Assembly (NCBI RefSeq): GCF_004340525.1
Contig: NZ_SLWX01000004.1
Coordinates: forward strand, 248,001-312,000
Length of the DNA: 64,000 nt
Source of the DNA: Chromatocurvus halotolerans
Lineage (GTDB): Bacteria > Pseudomonadota > Gammaproteobacteria > Pseudomonadales > Halieaceae
Direction: 5' to 3'
Shown: in pieces, positions 9,086-18,102 of the stretch
How the letters are laid out: each line of letters begins with the position of its first letter
How positions within the stretch are numbered: position 1 is the first letter of the stretch
The notes under the pieces: model-generated
The model's input: the letters and a program-made list of their open reading frames with translations, nothing else
Database searches by the model: none
Told to the model about the DNA's origin: nothing
Program-made: the position numbers and the translations under genes

Positions 9086-9841
9086 ATGACCTCCCGCCTG
9101 TATACCGGACTGCTGCGCCATCGGCGGCACCTGCCGCGGCCACACCGCTTCAGCTATCGGGTGTTCATGCCCTTTCTGCGACTCGACGAGCTGCCGGAAC
9201 TGTTCGATGACATGCTGCTCTGGTCCGCCCGGCGTCCTGCGCTGGGCCGCTTCCGGCGTGCCGACTTTCTGGGAGACCCGACCATCGACCTGCAGACGGA
9301 AGTGCGGCGACGCATTCTGGAGGAGACCGGCAGACAGCACACGGGGCCCATCTACCTGCTGGCCAATCTGCGCTACTTCGGCCTGCAGATGAACCCGCTA
9401 TGCTGCTATTACTGCTATGCCGATGACGGGATCACGCTGGAGTACCTGGTGGCGGAAGTCACGAATACTCCCTGGAACGAACGCCACAGCTATGTCATGC
9501 AGGCCAGCAACGACAGCGCCACGCTGCGCAGCGACTTCGACAAGAACTTCCACGTGTCGCCTTTCAACCCCATGAACATGCGCTATCAGTGGCGCAGCAA
9601 CACCCCCGGCGAGCGGCTGGCCATTCATCTCGCCAACAGCACGGAAGAGGGCACCGTGTTCGACGCTACCCTTTCACTGCGCGCGGAACCCCTGACGGCG
9701 GGCAATCTCAACCGCATGCTACTGCGCTACCCGCTGATGACCGCAAAGGTGGCGGCCGCCATTTACTGGCAGGCACTCAAGCTTTTTATCAAGCGCATGC
9801 CCCTCTACCCACATCCGAAAACAGGATCTTCTGGAGTATAA
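9086..9841 (+). CDS. DUF1365 family protein
   Basis: A 251-residue protein starting MTSRLYTGLLRHRR, with the family blocks HRFSYRVFMPFLRLDEL, NLRYFGLQMNPLCCYYCY, EVTNTPWNERHSYV and FHVSPFNPMNMRYQW. The biochemical role of DUF1365 is not established. It is nearly always found between a FAD oxidoreductase and a Cfa-like methyltransferase, as here. A hydrophobic C-terminal stretch could touch the membrane. The ATG at 9086 is 4 bp after the preceding stop. The following gene begins 1 bp after its stop. Confidence 0.9.
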   Translation: MTSRLYTGLLRHRRHLPRPHRFSYRVFMPFLRLDELPELFDDMLLWSARRPALGRFRRADFLGDPTIDLQTEVRRRILEETGRQHTGPIYLLANLRYFGLQMNPLCCYYCYADDGITLEYLVAEVTNTPWNERHSYVMQASNDSATLRSDFDKNFHVSPFNPMNMRYQWRSNTPGERLAIHLANSTEEGTVFDATLSLRAEPLTAGNLNRMLLRYPLMTAKVAAAIYWQALKLFIKRMPLYPHPKTGSSGV

Positions 9842-9842
9842 G

Positions 9843-11108
9843 ATGAACGATATCAGTGTCAGCAGAATCCGCCTGCTGCCGCAGGCTCGCAGCCTGTTCA
9901 GCGGCGATCTGGCAAGACGCATGCTGTTTCGCGTCCTCGACAATATCGGCACCGGCAGTCTGACCCTGCACGACAGCGGTGACACCTGGCAGTTCGGGGA
10001 CCCGGCCCGGGAGGGGGAGCCACATGCCGAAGTCGTTGTTCACAACCGGGACGTCTACCGCAAGGTTCTGACAGGCGGCACCATTGCCTCCGGCGAGGCC
10101 TACATCGAAGGGGACTGGTCTGCCACGGACCTGACCGAGGTCACCCGGCTGTTCAGCGCCAACCTGGGCATGATGGAAGCCATGGAAGCCCGCCAGCACT
10201 GGTACACGCGCCTCGGACTGCGGCTTGCCCACAAGTTCAACCGCAACACCCACGAAGGCTCCAGGCGCAACATTTCAGCGCATTACGATCTCGGCAACGA
10301 CTTTTTCCAGCTCTTCCTCGATCCCACAATGATGTATTCGGCGGCGGTATTCGAGCGCGAGGATGCCAGCCTGGAGCAGGCGGCAACCGACAAGCTGGAC
10401 GCCATCTGCCAGCAGCTGGAGCTAACGCCGGACGATCATCTGATGGAAATCGGCACCGGCTGGGGTGGCATGGCCATCCACGCCGCGCAGCGCTATGGCT
10501 GTCGCGTCACCACTACCACCATTTCCCGTGAGCAGTTCGAGCACGCCTCACAGCGCGTCCGCGAGCTGGGACTCGAAGACCGCATCACGGTTCTGTGCGA
10601 GGACTATCGCAACCTGCAGGGCCGCTTCGACAAACTGGTATCGATCGAAATGATCGAAGCCGTGGGACACGATTTCTACAGCAGCTACTTCAACTGCTGC
10701 AGCCGCCTGCTCAAGGACACCGGCAAGATGGTCATTCAGGCCATTACCATCAGCGACCAGCGCTACGACCGCGCTCGTCGCAGCGTCGACTACATCAAGC
10801 GCTACATTTTCCCCGGTGGCTGCCTGCCATCGCTAGCGGTAATTGCCGACCATCTTGCCCGGGACACGGACATGCAGATGGTGCACCTGCGCGACATCAC
10901 CCGCGACTACGCCATCACCCTCGCGCACTGGCGACAGCGTTTCCTGCGGGAACTGGAAACGGTACGCGAGATGGGCTTTGACGACCGCTTCATTCGCATG
11001 TGGGAATTCTACCTGTGCTACTGCGAGGGCGGGTTCCGGGAGCGCATTATCGGCACTGTTCAGCTGTCCTTCGCCAAACCCGGCTATCGTCCCCCCGTCG
11101 CGGGCTGA
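9843..11108 (+). CDS. cfa: Cyclopropane-fatty-acyl-phospholipid synthase family methyltransferase
   Basis: A 421-residue SAM-dependent methyltransferase of the mycolic acid/Cfa family, which adds a methylene or methyl group to unsaturated acyl chains of membrane phospholipids. Seen: HYDLGNDFFQLFLDPTMMYS, SAM motif I LMEIGTGWGGMAIHAA near residue 200, SIEMIEAVGHDFY and YIKRYIFPGGCLPS, all diagnostic. Third gene of the operon, 1 bp after DUF1365, so likely induced with the ECF sigma factor. It could make cyclopropane acids or a methylated or furan-acid precursor, and sequence alone does not decide. It ends 7 bp from the convergent helicase stop. Confidence 0.92.
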   Translation: MNDISVSRIRLLPQARSLFSGDLARRMLFRVLDNIGTGSLTLHDSGDTWQFGDPAREGEPHAEVVVHNRDVYRKVLTGGTIASGEAYIEGDWSATDLTEVTRLFSANLGMMEAMEARQHWYTRLGLRLAHKFNRNTHEGSRRNISAHYDLGNDFFQLFLDPTMMYSAAVFEREDASLEQAATDKLDAICQQLELTPDDHLMEIGTGWGGMAIHAAQRYGCRVTTTTISREQFEHASQRVRELGLEDRITVLCEDYRNLQGRFDKLVSIEMIEAVGHDFYSSYFNCCSRLLKDTGKMVIQAITISDQRYDRARRSVDYIKRYIFPGGCLPSLAVIADHLARDTDMQMVHLRDITRDYAITLAHWRQRFLRELETVREMGFDDRFIRMWEFYLCYCEGGFRERIIGTVQLSFAKPGYRPPVAG

Positions 11109-11115
11109 TCCCGCG

Positions 11116-13386
11116 TCAGTCCCCCGGCGCCCGATACTCCCAGTGCCCTGACAGCAGGGCACGGTATTCCGGCCGCGCATAGCGCCCGTCGATCAGCAGC
11201 GCCGCACCGCAATCGGCATCGCCCCTGACGACACGACCCAGGGACTGGTTCACCCGCTGCATGGCCGGGTACAGCGAGGCGTAGCGAAAGCCGTCACCGT
11301 GCCGCCGCTGGAAGTAATCCCGCTGCAGCCGGTTGTCACGATCCGGCTGCGGCAGACCCGGCCCGACCAGCACCACTGAGCGCAGCTGGTCACCCGGCAG
11401 ATCAATGCCCTCACTGTAGCTGCCGCCGAGCAGACACAGCGCACAGACATTGCGCTGTGTGCGCAGAAGCTCGCGCAGTTCCCCGGGCGGAGCCGCAGCG
11501 CCCGGCACCGGCTGCACCCAGAGCTGGCGGCCCTGCAGCAGAGGCCGCAATGCCTCAACGCAGTCCTGCAGATAGCGGTGCGACGGAAAGAAAACCAGGC
11601 AGTTCCCCGGCTGTGTCTCCAGCCACTGCACCAGCCTGGCCAGCAGCCGCGGTCGCGAGCGCTCCCGCTGCGGCAGGCGCGTATCGATCTGCGGCTCGAT
11701 GGTCACTCGCAGCTGGTGTGGCTGGAAGGGCGAGGCACAGCGGCGAAATACCGCGCGCTCATCAAGACCCAGCACGGCCCGCATCCAGCCGTCCGGAGAC
11801 AGCGTGGCGGAAAAGACGACCACCGCATGCAGCGCCGCGTGGCGCTGGGCCAGCATGCGCGCCGGGTCGATACAATTGAGGCGCAGACGATTTCCGTCCT
11901 GCGCAAGCAGCTCGCAGCAGAAGTCATCCGCAGCGAGATCCGACAGTCGCACAAAGTGCAGCAGAGCGAAGTACAGCGCCTGAACGTCGGGATGCGGCCG
12001 CGGCGGCGCCCCCGGCCGGGCCAGCTGCTCCGCAATTGCCGCGATGACGGTCTGCATGCTGGCCAGCACCGCTGCCGGAGGCTGTGGCAGCACCGCGTAG
12101 TCCTCGTGCGGCCTGACATGCGCCAGAAACAGCGTCTGCAGTGCCGTGTCAAGGGCAGCTACCGCCCGCCGGGGCGCACCGCGCAGGACCCGGTGCGCAG
12201 CAGCAACATCGCCGGACAGCGATGCGCTGTACATGCCGCGGGCCCGCGCCGGCAGGTTGTGCGCTTCATCCACAAGCACCGTCCAACGGGATGCACAGTG
12301 CATGGCCAGCGCCGCCACTGCCGCATGCAGACTGAAGACGTGATGCTGATCGGCAATCGCGATATCCACCCAGGGCAACAGATCAAGCCCAAGCTGGTAG
12401 GGACATAGCGCGTGCTCACGGGCAAGCGCCTCAACATCGGCCTGTGTCAGGGTGCGTCTTTGCAGCGCATCCTCGCGCGCGGCGGGCAGCTTGTCGTAAT
12501 AGCCGCGGGCGTAGGAACAATCATCCGCCCGGCAGGCGTGCCCCGGGGAAAAGCAGATGCGTTCTTTCGCCGTCAGGGTCAGCGTCGTGGCAATCAGACC
12601 ATCCGCGGCGAAGCGCCCGAGGGTGTCCTGTGCGGCATCGCGCCCGCTGTGCTTGGCAGTGCAGAACACCACAACATCGTGGCAGTCGTGGGCCAGCCCC
12701 TTGATCGCCGGGTACAGCACCGCTGCTGTCTTGCCAAGCCCGGTGGGCGCTTCCAGCATGAGCTGGCCACCGCCGTGAACGCACTTGTAAACCAGTTCGG
12801 CCACGTCGCGCTGGCCCTGCCGGTACTCGCGGAAGGGAAAGGCCAGCACGCGGATCGAAGCATCGCGCGCGGCGGCATGCTGCAGACGGGCCGCCATCCA
12901 GCAGGCGTAGCGCTCACAGGAGCGCTGCAGAAATTCCGCCAGCTCGGCGGCGCTGTAGGTCTGGTCCAGCGGGTGCTCCTCGCGCCGGGTCAGGTCATAC
13001 CAGGTGAGACGCACCTGCACCTCATCCAGTCCTTCGGCGGCGGCCAGCATGGCCGCATACAGCCGGGCCTGGGCAAGGTGCAGACGCGACAGCTCAGCGG
13101 GCAGGCGGGCCGGATCGATACGGCAGGTCTTGATCTCCTCGATCATTGGCAGCGAGGGCAGATAACCATCGGCGCGACCGCGCAGATGCAGGGTCAGGTC
13201 GCCGCGGTGATAGGTGGTCTCCAGCGCGTACTCCGCCAGGTAGCCGTCGCCGCGGGCCGCGGCCAGTTCGCGGTGGCCGCGGATGCCCTCTGCCGCCGTC
13301 GGACCCGGCCCGAAACGGGCATCGAGATCACCCGCGCGGTGGCAGAACGCGGCCAGCTCACGCACGCTGACGCGAATCTCAGGCAT
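11116..13386 (-). CDS. DinG/XPD-like superfamily 2 helicase with N-terminal PD-(D/E)xK nuclease domain
   Basis: A 756-residue protein. Residues 1-160 look like a PD-(D/E)xK nuclease: RGRADGY with Asp73, then EEIK with Glu84 and Lys86. The helicase follows with Walker A EAPTGLGKT near residue 215 and DEAH (VLVDEAHNLP) near 380. Between them, four cysteines in CFSPGHACRADDC and ALCPYQ are spaced like the iron-sulfur cluster of XPD/DinG. Late motifs GGSYSEGIDLPGD and NQSLGRVVRG complete the second RecA fold. A role in structure-specific DNA repair is inferred. It overlaps the VRR-NUC gene upstream by 8 bp, so the two are translationally coupled. Confidence 0.85.
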   Translation of the reverse strand: MPEIRVSVRELAAFCHRAGDLDARFGPGPTAAEGIRGHRELAAARGDGYLAEYALETTYHRGDLTLHLRGRADGYLPSLPMIEEIKTCRIDPARLPAELSRLHLAQARLYAAMLAAAEGLDEVQVRLTWYDLTRREEHPLDQTYSAAELAEFLQRSCERYACWMAARLQHAAARDASIRVLAFPFREYRQGQRDVAELVYKCVHGGGQLMLEAPTGLGKTAAVLYPAIKGLAHDCHDVVVFCTAKHSGRDAAQDTLGRFAADGLIATTLTLTAKERICFSPGHACRADDCSYARGYYDKLPAAREDALQRRTLTQADVEALAREHALCPYQLGLDLLPWVDIAIADQHHVFSLHAAVAALAMHCASRWTVLVDEAHNLPARARGMYSASLSGDVAAAHRVLRGAPRRAVAALDTALQTLFLAHVRPHEDYAVLPQPPAAVLASMQTVIAAIAEQLARPGAPPRPHPDVQALYFALLHFVRLSDLAADDFCCELLAQDGNRLRLNCIDPARMLAQRHAALHAVVVFSATLSPDGWMRAVLGLDERAVFRRCASPFQPHQLRVTIEPQIDTRLPQRERSRPRLLARLVQWLETQPGNCLVFFPSHRYLQDCVEALRPLLQGRQLWVQPVPGAAAPPGELRELLRTQRNVCALCLLGGSYSEGIDLPGDQLRSVVLVGPGLPQPDRDNRLQRDYFQRRHGDGFRYASLYPAMQRVNQSLGRVVRGDADCGAALLIDGRYARPEYRALLSGHWEYRAPGD

Positions 13387-15061
13387 CGCCCCACACCACC
13401 TTCAACACACCGGCGGGCGCGCCGATGTCACACAGGTAATTGAGCCAGCGGCGCTGGTGGGGCTGCAGCGCATCACCCGGACCCTTGACCTCCCACAGCT
13501 GGTATTCCCCGGCGCGGCCACCCAGCAGCACAAGGTCCGGCTGGCCACGGCGGTTCTCCCGCGGATCAAACAGCAGTCGGCGCCAGACAGCCACCAGATG
13601 GCGGAAGGGAATACAGCGCACGGCGTCCTGCACCAGCGCCGGCGTTATCACGCGCCAGTCGATCCAGCGGCATTGATAGCCGGCGCAGCGTGAGACCATC
13701 CGCAGCAGCTCCGCCTCAAGGTCACAGGCCGCAAGCTGCTGCAGGCGGCGCTCCAGCGCGGGACGGCGGCGCAACTGGAAGTCACTCCGGAACATGTCGG
13801 CGGGACCGGCCTGGAAAGGATGGTGGAACGCGCCCGGCACTGCAGCAAACACCTCATCCCAGAACGCCAGGCCGAACAGGCCATTGAACAGGGCGTTCTC
13901 GACGTGCCGGACCGAGAGCCAGCCCTCGGCCTGCAGCGCCTCCGCCGCCCGGCGCTCGACCCGTCCTGTCCCCGGCGGCAGGCGCATTTCTCGCGTGCTG
14001 AAGCGGTCACGGCGCCGCAGGGCGCGGGTTCCATGGATCCGCCGCAGCAGCCGCTGGCGAATGGTGGTGACCGCCGCCTGCTCATCCTCGCACCAGGGCT
14101 GGACCAGAACGCGGCCGGCAAACGCCAGCGCCTCATCTGTCGCCCCCTGCGCCTCGAGCACTCGCAGGCGCCGCTCTCTGGCGGGGTGCTGCTCGCTGTG
14201 GACATAGAGCTCCAGGGCGGTGTCCGGCAGCCCCGCGCGCTCGCAGTCGCGGGCAATCCGGTTGCGCAGCCGGTGAATTCGCCGGACAACGCTGTCGGAG
14301 TCGCTCGCCAGCCCCAGCGCATCCGCAGCCAGCGTGCGCAGGGTGTCGCGGTCGCGACCGTCCTGCCACAGTGCATGTCGCTCGGCCAGGGCATCGGCCT
14401 GTCGATAGACGTCTACCGCGCCCCGGCTGGAAAAAACCCGCTGCGCTTTTGACAGCGCATAGGGCCAGTAGCTGGCCACACCGAGGTCACTCAGTACGAA
14501 ATCCACCAGACTCTGGCGGGAGTTGCCGAAAAACAGCAGCTGCAGCAGCCTGACGGTATCGCCGCCCTCGATCCGGATCAGACGCTCGTCCAGCGCGGCG
14601 CACAGGCGCTGCGCGCGGGCGGCATCGCTCTCCTCCAGTCCGGCCACCGCCATCAGCAGCGTGGGCTTGTTCGGTCGCTGCCCTTCGCCCAGTTCCACGG
14701 CATGGCAGCGCTGTATCTCGGCGCGGGTGAAGAGGCTACCCAGCGTGTCGATATCCAGCGCGGCGCAGTCACTCGCAAGATCACTGTCGATAAGTGGCGC
14801 CAGTGCGCTGTCGATGTCGCCGATTTCCGGGTAATGCAGCCTGCCGACGCGAAAAACCGGGCCGACACGCAGCACGAGGCGCACGAACAGGCAGCGGGCG
14901 GCCCTGGGCAATGCCTCAAAACGGCGCATTTGCGCCAGCTCCTCCGGCAACAGGAGATCCGCATAACGGGCATCCACGACGCGCCACAGCGCCTCGAAAT
15001 TGTGCAGGTAATACAGCGGCGGCAGCGCCGGGCCTGCGCCTGCTATCGCCGCCTCAGGCAT
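13379..15061 (-). CDS. VRR-NUC domain nuclease, FAN1-like
   Basis: A 560-residue protein whose C-terminus carries the VRR-NUC nuclease signature: RRGQPDLVLLG followed by LWEVKGPGD, giving the PD...ExK catalytic triad. The long N-terminal part is Arg/Leu-rich and helical, and includes WRVVDARYADLLLPEELAQM at its start, as in bacterial FAN1 proteins. FAN1 is a structure-specific 5' flap nuclease active on interstrand cross-links. Bacterial versions commonly sit with a DinG-like helicase, exactly as here (8 bp overlap). It also overlaps the upstream EamA gene by 8 bp, forming a three-gene cluster. Confidence 0.87.
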   Translation of the reverse strand: MPEAAIAGAGPALPPLYYLHNFEALWRVVDARYADLLLPEELAQMRRFEALPRAARCLFVRLVLRVGPVFRVGRLHYPEIGDIDSALAPLIDSDLASDCAALDIDTLGSLFTRAEIQRCHAVELGEGQRPNKPTLLMAVAGLEESDAARAQRLCAALDERLIRIEGGDTVRLLQLLFFGNSRQSLVDFVLSDLGVASYWPYALSKAQRVFSSRGAVDVYRQADALAERHALWQDGRDRDTLRTLAADALGLASDSDSVVRRIHRLRNRIARDCERAGLPDTALELYVHSEQHPARERRLRVLEAQGATDEALAFAGRVLVQPWCEDEQAAVTTIRQRLLRRIHGTRALRRRDRFSTREMRLPPGTGRVERRAAEALQAEGWLSVRHVENALFNGLFGLAFWDEVFAAVPGAFHHPFQAGPADMFRSDFQLRRRPALERRLQQLAACDLEAELLRMVSRCAGYQCRWIDWRVITPALVQDAVRCIPFRHLVAVWRRLLFDPRENRRGQPDLVLLGGRAGEYQLWEVKGPGDALQPHQRRWLNYLCDIGAPAGVLKVVWGDA

Positions 15062-15953
15062 TATGCAGGTCTTCGCCTGCTGCGGCAGATCCCTGCTGCA
15101 GCATGATCCCCGGCAGTATGAACGCGAGACCGACCAGCGTGGCCGGGTGAATCGGCTCTTTCAGAATACTGGCAATGAAAACCAGGGACAGCATGGGGGA
15201 TAGGAAAATCAGGTTGCCGACCCGCGACACGCTGCTGGACAGGCGCAGGGCGGTGGACCACAGAACATAGGTGAAACCCATCTCGAACATGCCGACATAA
15301 ACCGCCGGTGCCAGCCCTGAAAGACTGCGCGGCAGACCCGCCAACGTGACACAGGCGACCCACACGGGCACCAGTGCGACGAGGAAATACAGCGCCAGGG
15401 ATACCACCGGATCGCGCCGGCTGCGCGTCCCCGCGAGCCAGAAGACCGCCCATACCAGTGTGCTCGCCAGCGCGTAAAGCACACCCTCGAGGCTGCTGAA
15501 CCGCAGGGCAAGCAGCTGGCCCTCGGTCGCGATAATGACCACGCCCGCATAGCCGAGGGCAACGGCGGCCCAGTCCCTGGGGGTGAGGCGATGGCCGAGC
15601 ACGGGCACCGCCAGCAGAGCCAGCGTGATGGCCCAGGTGTAATTGATGGTCTGCGCCTGCTGGGCGGGCAACAGCGTATAGGCATGCAGCAGTATCAGGT
15701 AGTAGACCAGAGGGCTCAACAGGCCCATGCACAGAAAGTACAGCGGCGCCTGCCGCAGGTACTCGACCAGCCATTGCAAACGGCCCTGGCGCGCCACCAC
15801 GCCGAGCAGGCAGGCCAGGGACACAGTCACGCTGATCGCCAGCAGCTGCAGCACGTGCAGGTGCGCCAGCGCCAGCTTGAACGCGGTGGCCGCCGTGGAC
15901 CAGAGCGTCACGGCGGCAAGTCCGAGCAGCAATGCCCTGCGATCAGCGTTCAG
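15054..15953 (-). CDS. EamA/DMT family permease with probable CTG start
   Basis: About ten hydrophobic segments across 299 residues, with two tandem EamA repeats of five helices, mark a drug/metabolite transporter family permease in the inner membrane. The substrate is unknown. No ATG or GTG is available near the start. The only conventional start is TTG at 15932, with a weak AGGG only two bases away. A perfect AGGAGG (15965-15960) lies six bases before an in-frame CTG at 15953, adding the residues encoded by CTG AAC GCT GAT CGC AGG GCA. I therefore place the start at the CTG and give TTG 15932 as the alternative. It is first in the cluster with the FAN1-like nuclease and helicase. Confidence 0.8.
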   Translation of the reverse strand: MNADRRALLLGLAAVTLWSTAATAFKLALAHLHVLQLLAISVTVSLACLLGVVARQGRLQWLVEYLRQAPLYFLCMGLLSPLVYYLILLHAYTLLPAQQAQTINYTWAITLALLAVPVLGHRLTPRDWAAVALGYAGVVIIATEGQLLALRFSSLEGVLYALASTLVWAVFWLAGTRSRRDPVVSLALYFLVALVPVWVACVTLAGLPRSLSGLAPAVYVGMFEMGFTYVLWSTALRLSSSVSRVGNLIFLSPMLSLVFIASILKEPIHPATLVGLAFILPGIMLQQGSAAAGEDLHNA

Positions 15954-15965
15954 CGAGGACCTCCT
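15953..15965 (-). promoter_or_regulatory. Perfect Shine-Dalgarno before a CTG codon
   Basis: Minus strand reads AGGAGG, six bases, CTG. It is the strongest ribosome-binding site in this stretch and decides the start of the EamA gene in favour of CTG. Confidence 0.55.
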
Positions 15966-16150
15966 GACGGGGCGGTGGTGTTGCGATGAAGTTACCCCGG
16001 TTAAACGTAAATCGCATGATTTTACGCGAGGTGCTAGCGGGTGTCAGACCCGAGGACCCGCCCGGCCGATCCTGACCGCTGTACCGCGCGTGCATTTTAC
16101 GGCATTCTGCACTCTCGCAGGTCCTACCAACTTCTTTCCAGGCTGAGACG

Positions 16151-17641
16151 TTGACTGAGCACTCACACGATAATCCGCGCCTGACACCCTGGCTTGCCCT
16201 GACCCCCGTCCTGGTCCTGGTGATCATGCTGGGCTGTTCGGCCTATCTCTTCGGTGCGGATGCCTCCTACGGCCCCAACCAGATCGCCCTGGTCCTGTGC
16301 ACCGGTGTGGCAGCAATCGTGGGCAGTTACACGGGGCTGCGCTGGAGCGAACTGCAGGAAGGCATTATCGACGGCATTGGCCTCGGTCTCGGCCCGACGC
16401 TGATCCTGCTTGCGGTGGGCATGCTGATCGGCACCTGGATCCTGGCCGGCACCGTGCCGACGCTGATCTACTACGGTGTCCAGATACTCAACCCCTCGCT
16501 TTTCTACGCGGCCAGTGCCGTGATCTGCGCCATTGTCGCGCTTTCCACCGGCAGCTCCTGGACCGTCGCCGGCACGCTGGGCATCGGACTCATGGGCATT
16601 GCCGCCACCTTCGAACTGTCGCCGGCGATCACCGGCGGCGCTATCGTGTCCGGGGCCTATTTCGGCGACAAGCTGTCGCCGATGTCCGATACTACCAATC
16701 TCGCCGCGGCATCAACCAATGTGGATCTGTTTGAGCATATCCGTCACATGCTGTGGACCACGGTACCGGGATTCGCGATTGCGCTGCTGATTTTCGCCAT
16801 GATGGGCAGCGCCGGCGGCGCCACGCCAGACAAGATTCTCAGCCTGCAGCAGGGCCTTGCCCGGGAATTCAACATCGGCCTGCACCTGCTGCTGCCCATG
16901 CTGCTCATGCTCTATCTCATCTACCGCCGCTTTCCCGCTTATCCTGCCATTATCATCAGCGCGGTTGCCGGGGGCATCTTTGCGCTACTGTTCCAGCCCG
17001 GGCGCGCCATTGCACTGGCCGGCGACGCCGACCTGGCCACCGGCTTTGCGCTCACCAAGGGTATCTGGATCAGCCTTACCGACGGCTACATCTCGAACAG
17101 CGGCAACGAAGATCTCGACAAGCTGCTCAGCAAGGGCGGCATGAGCAGCATGCTGAACACGGTCTGGCTGATCATCTGCGGCCTCGGCTTCGGCGGAATC
17201 CTCGAGCGCACCGGCATCATCCGCCTTGGCCTGGCGCTGGCGCTGCGCGGCGTGCGCTCCACGGGCTCACTGGTCATGCGTACCGTTGTGACCTGCTTCA
17301 GCGCCAACATCCTCACGGCAGACCAGTTTCTCTCGGTGGCACTGCCCGGGCGCATGTACCGGGATGCCTACATCGCGCGCGGCCTGTCGCCGCTGAACCT
17401 GTCGCGCACGCTGGAGGATTCCGCCACCCTCACCTCGGCACTGATACCGTGGAACTCCTGCGGCGCGTACATGGCGGCCACCCTCGGTGTCGCGACCTTC
17501 AGCTATGCCCCGTTCGCCTTTTTCAATCTGGCCTGCCCGCTGCTGGCGATGCTCTATGGCTACCTGAACTTCGCCCAGCGGCCTCTGGAAGCGCAGTACC
17601 AGAGCGGCACCACGAGCAGCAGTACCCCCGTTGAGGCCTGA
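16151..17641 (+). CDS. nhaC: NhaC-type Na+/H+ antiporter
   Basis: A 496-residue inner-membrane protein with about a dozen hydrophobic segments. Family features include VALSTGSSWTVAGTLGIGLM, SGAYFGDKLSPMSDTTNLAA (the conserved GD-x-x-SP-x-SDTT block) and, late, LEDSATLTSALIPWNSCG. It exchanges sodium (or, in relatives, other small cations or organic acids) for protons. The start codon is TTG at 16151. The 120 bp upstream show no convincing promoter. The thioesterase gene follows 1 bp after the stop. Confidence 0.88.
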   Translation: MTEHSHDNPRLTPWLALTPVLVLVIMLGCSAYLFGADASYGPNQIALVLCTGVAAIVGSYTGLRWSELQEGIIDGIGLGLGPTLILLAVGMLIGTWILAGTVPTLIYYGVQILNPSLFYAASAVICAIVALSTGSSWTVAGTLGIGLMGIAATFELSPAITGGAIVSGAYFGDKLSPMSDTTNLAAASTNVDLFEHIRHMLWTTVPGFAIALLIFAMMGSAGGATPDKILSLQQGLAREFNIGLHLLLPMLLMLYLIYRRFPAYPAIIISAVAGGIFALLFQPGRAIALAGDADLATGFALTKGIWISLTDGYISNSGNEDLDKLLSKGGMSSMLNTVWLIICGLGFGGILERTGIIRLGLALALRGVRSTGSLVMRTVVTCFSANILTADQFLSVALPGRMYRDAYIARGLSPLNLSRTLEDSATLTSALIPWNSCGAYMAATLGVATFSYAPFAFFNLACPLLAMLYGYLNFAQRPLEAQYQSGTTSSSTPVEA

Positions 17642-17642
17642 A

Positions 17643-18098
17643 ATGCCGCTGTCGCCGCACTGGGACTTTCCATCACCCTTCATCCTGCAGCGCCGGGTCG
17701 CGGCGGCGGATATCGACGAACTCGAGCACACCAACAACACGGTGTACGTGAAATGGTGTGAAGCGGCAGCCTGGGCTCACTCGTCATCCATGGGACTGGA
17801 TATGTCGGCCTATCGGCGCCTGGATCGCGCCATGGCAATCACCCGCAGTGAATTCGATTACCTGCAGGCCTCGCGCCTCGGTGACGATCTGAGTATCGCC
17901 ACGTGGATCACCGGGTGGGACGGGCGGCTGACCATGCACCGCCGCTTTCAGGTGATCCGCCGCGCCGACAAGGCCACGCTGCTGCGGGCGCGGATGACCT
18001 TCGTCTGTATTGAAATCAGCAGTGGCCGCCCCCGGCGCATGCCCGCGGCGTTCGTTGACGGCTATGCCCCGGCCGTACTCGACCTGGTGGGGGACTGA
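17643..18098 (+). CDS. Hotdog-fold acyl-CoA thioesterase
   Basis: A 151-residue 4HBT-type thioesterase. The segment DIDELEHTNNTVYVKWCE matches the D-x-x-x-x-x-H-x-N-x-x-Y active-site pattern of the YbgC/FadM class, and SEFDYLQASRLGDDL is the usual second block. It hydrolyses acyl-CoA thioesters in the cytoplasm, with unknown chain preference. ATG 17643 follows the nhaC stop almost directly, so the two share a transcript. It converges on epmA with 4 bp between stops. Confidence 0.85.
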   Translation: MPLSPHWDFPSPFILQRRVAAADIDELEHTNNTVYVKWCEAAAWAHSSSMGLDMSAYRRLDRAMAITRSEFDYLQASRLGDDLSIATWITGWDGRLTMHRRFQVIRRADKATLLRARMTFVCIEISSGRPRRMPAAFVDGYAPAVLDLVGD

Positions 18099-18102
18099 CC
18101 CG

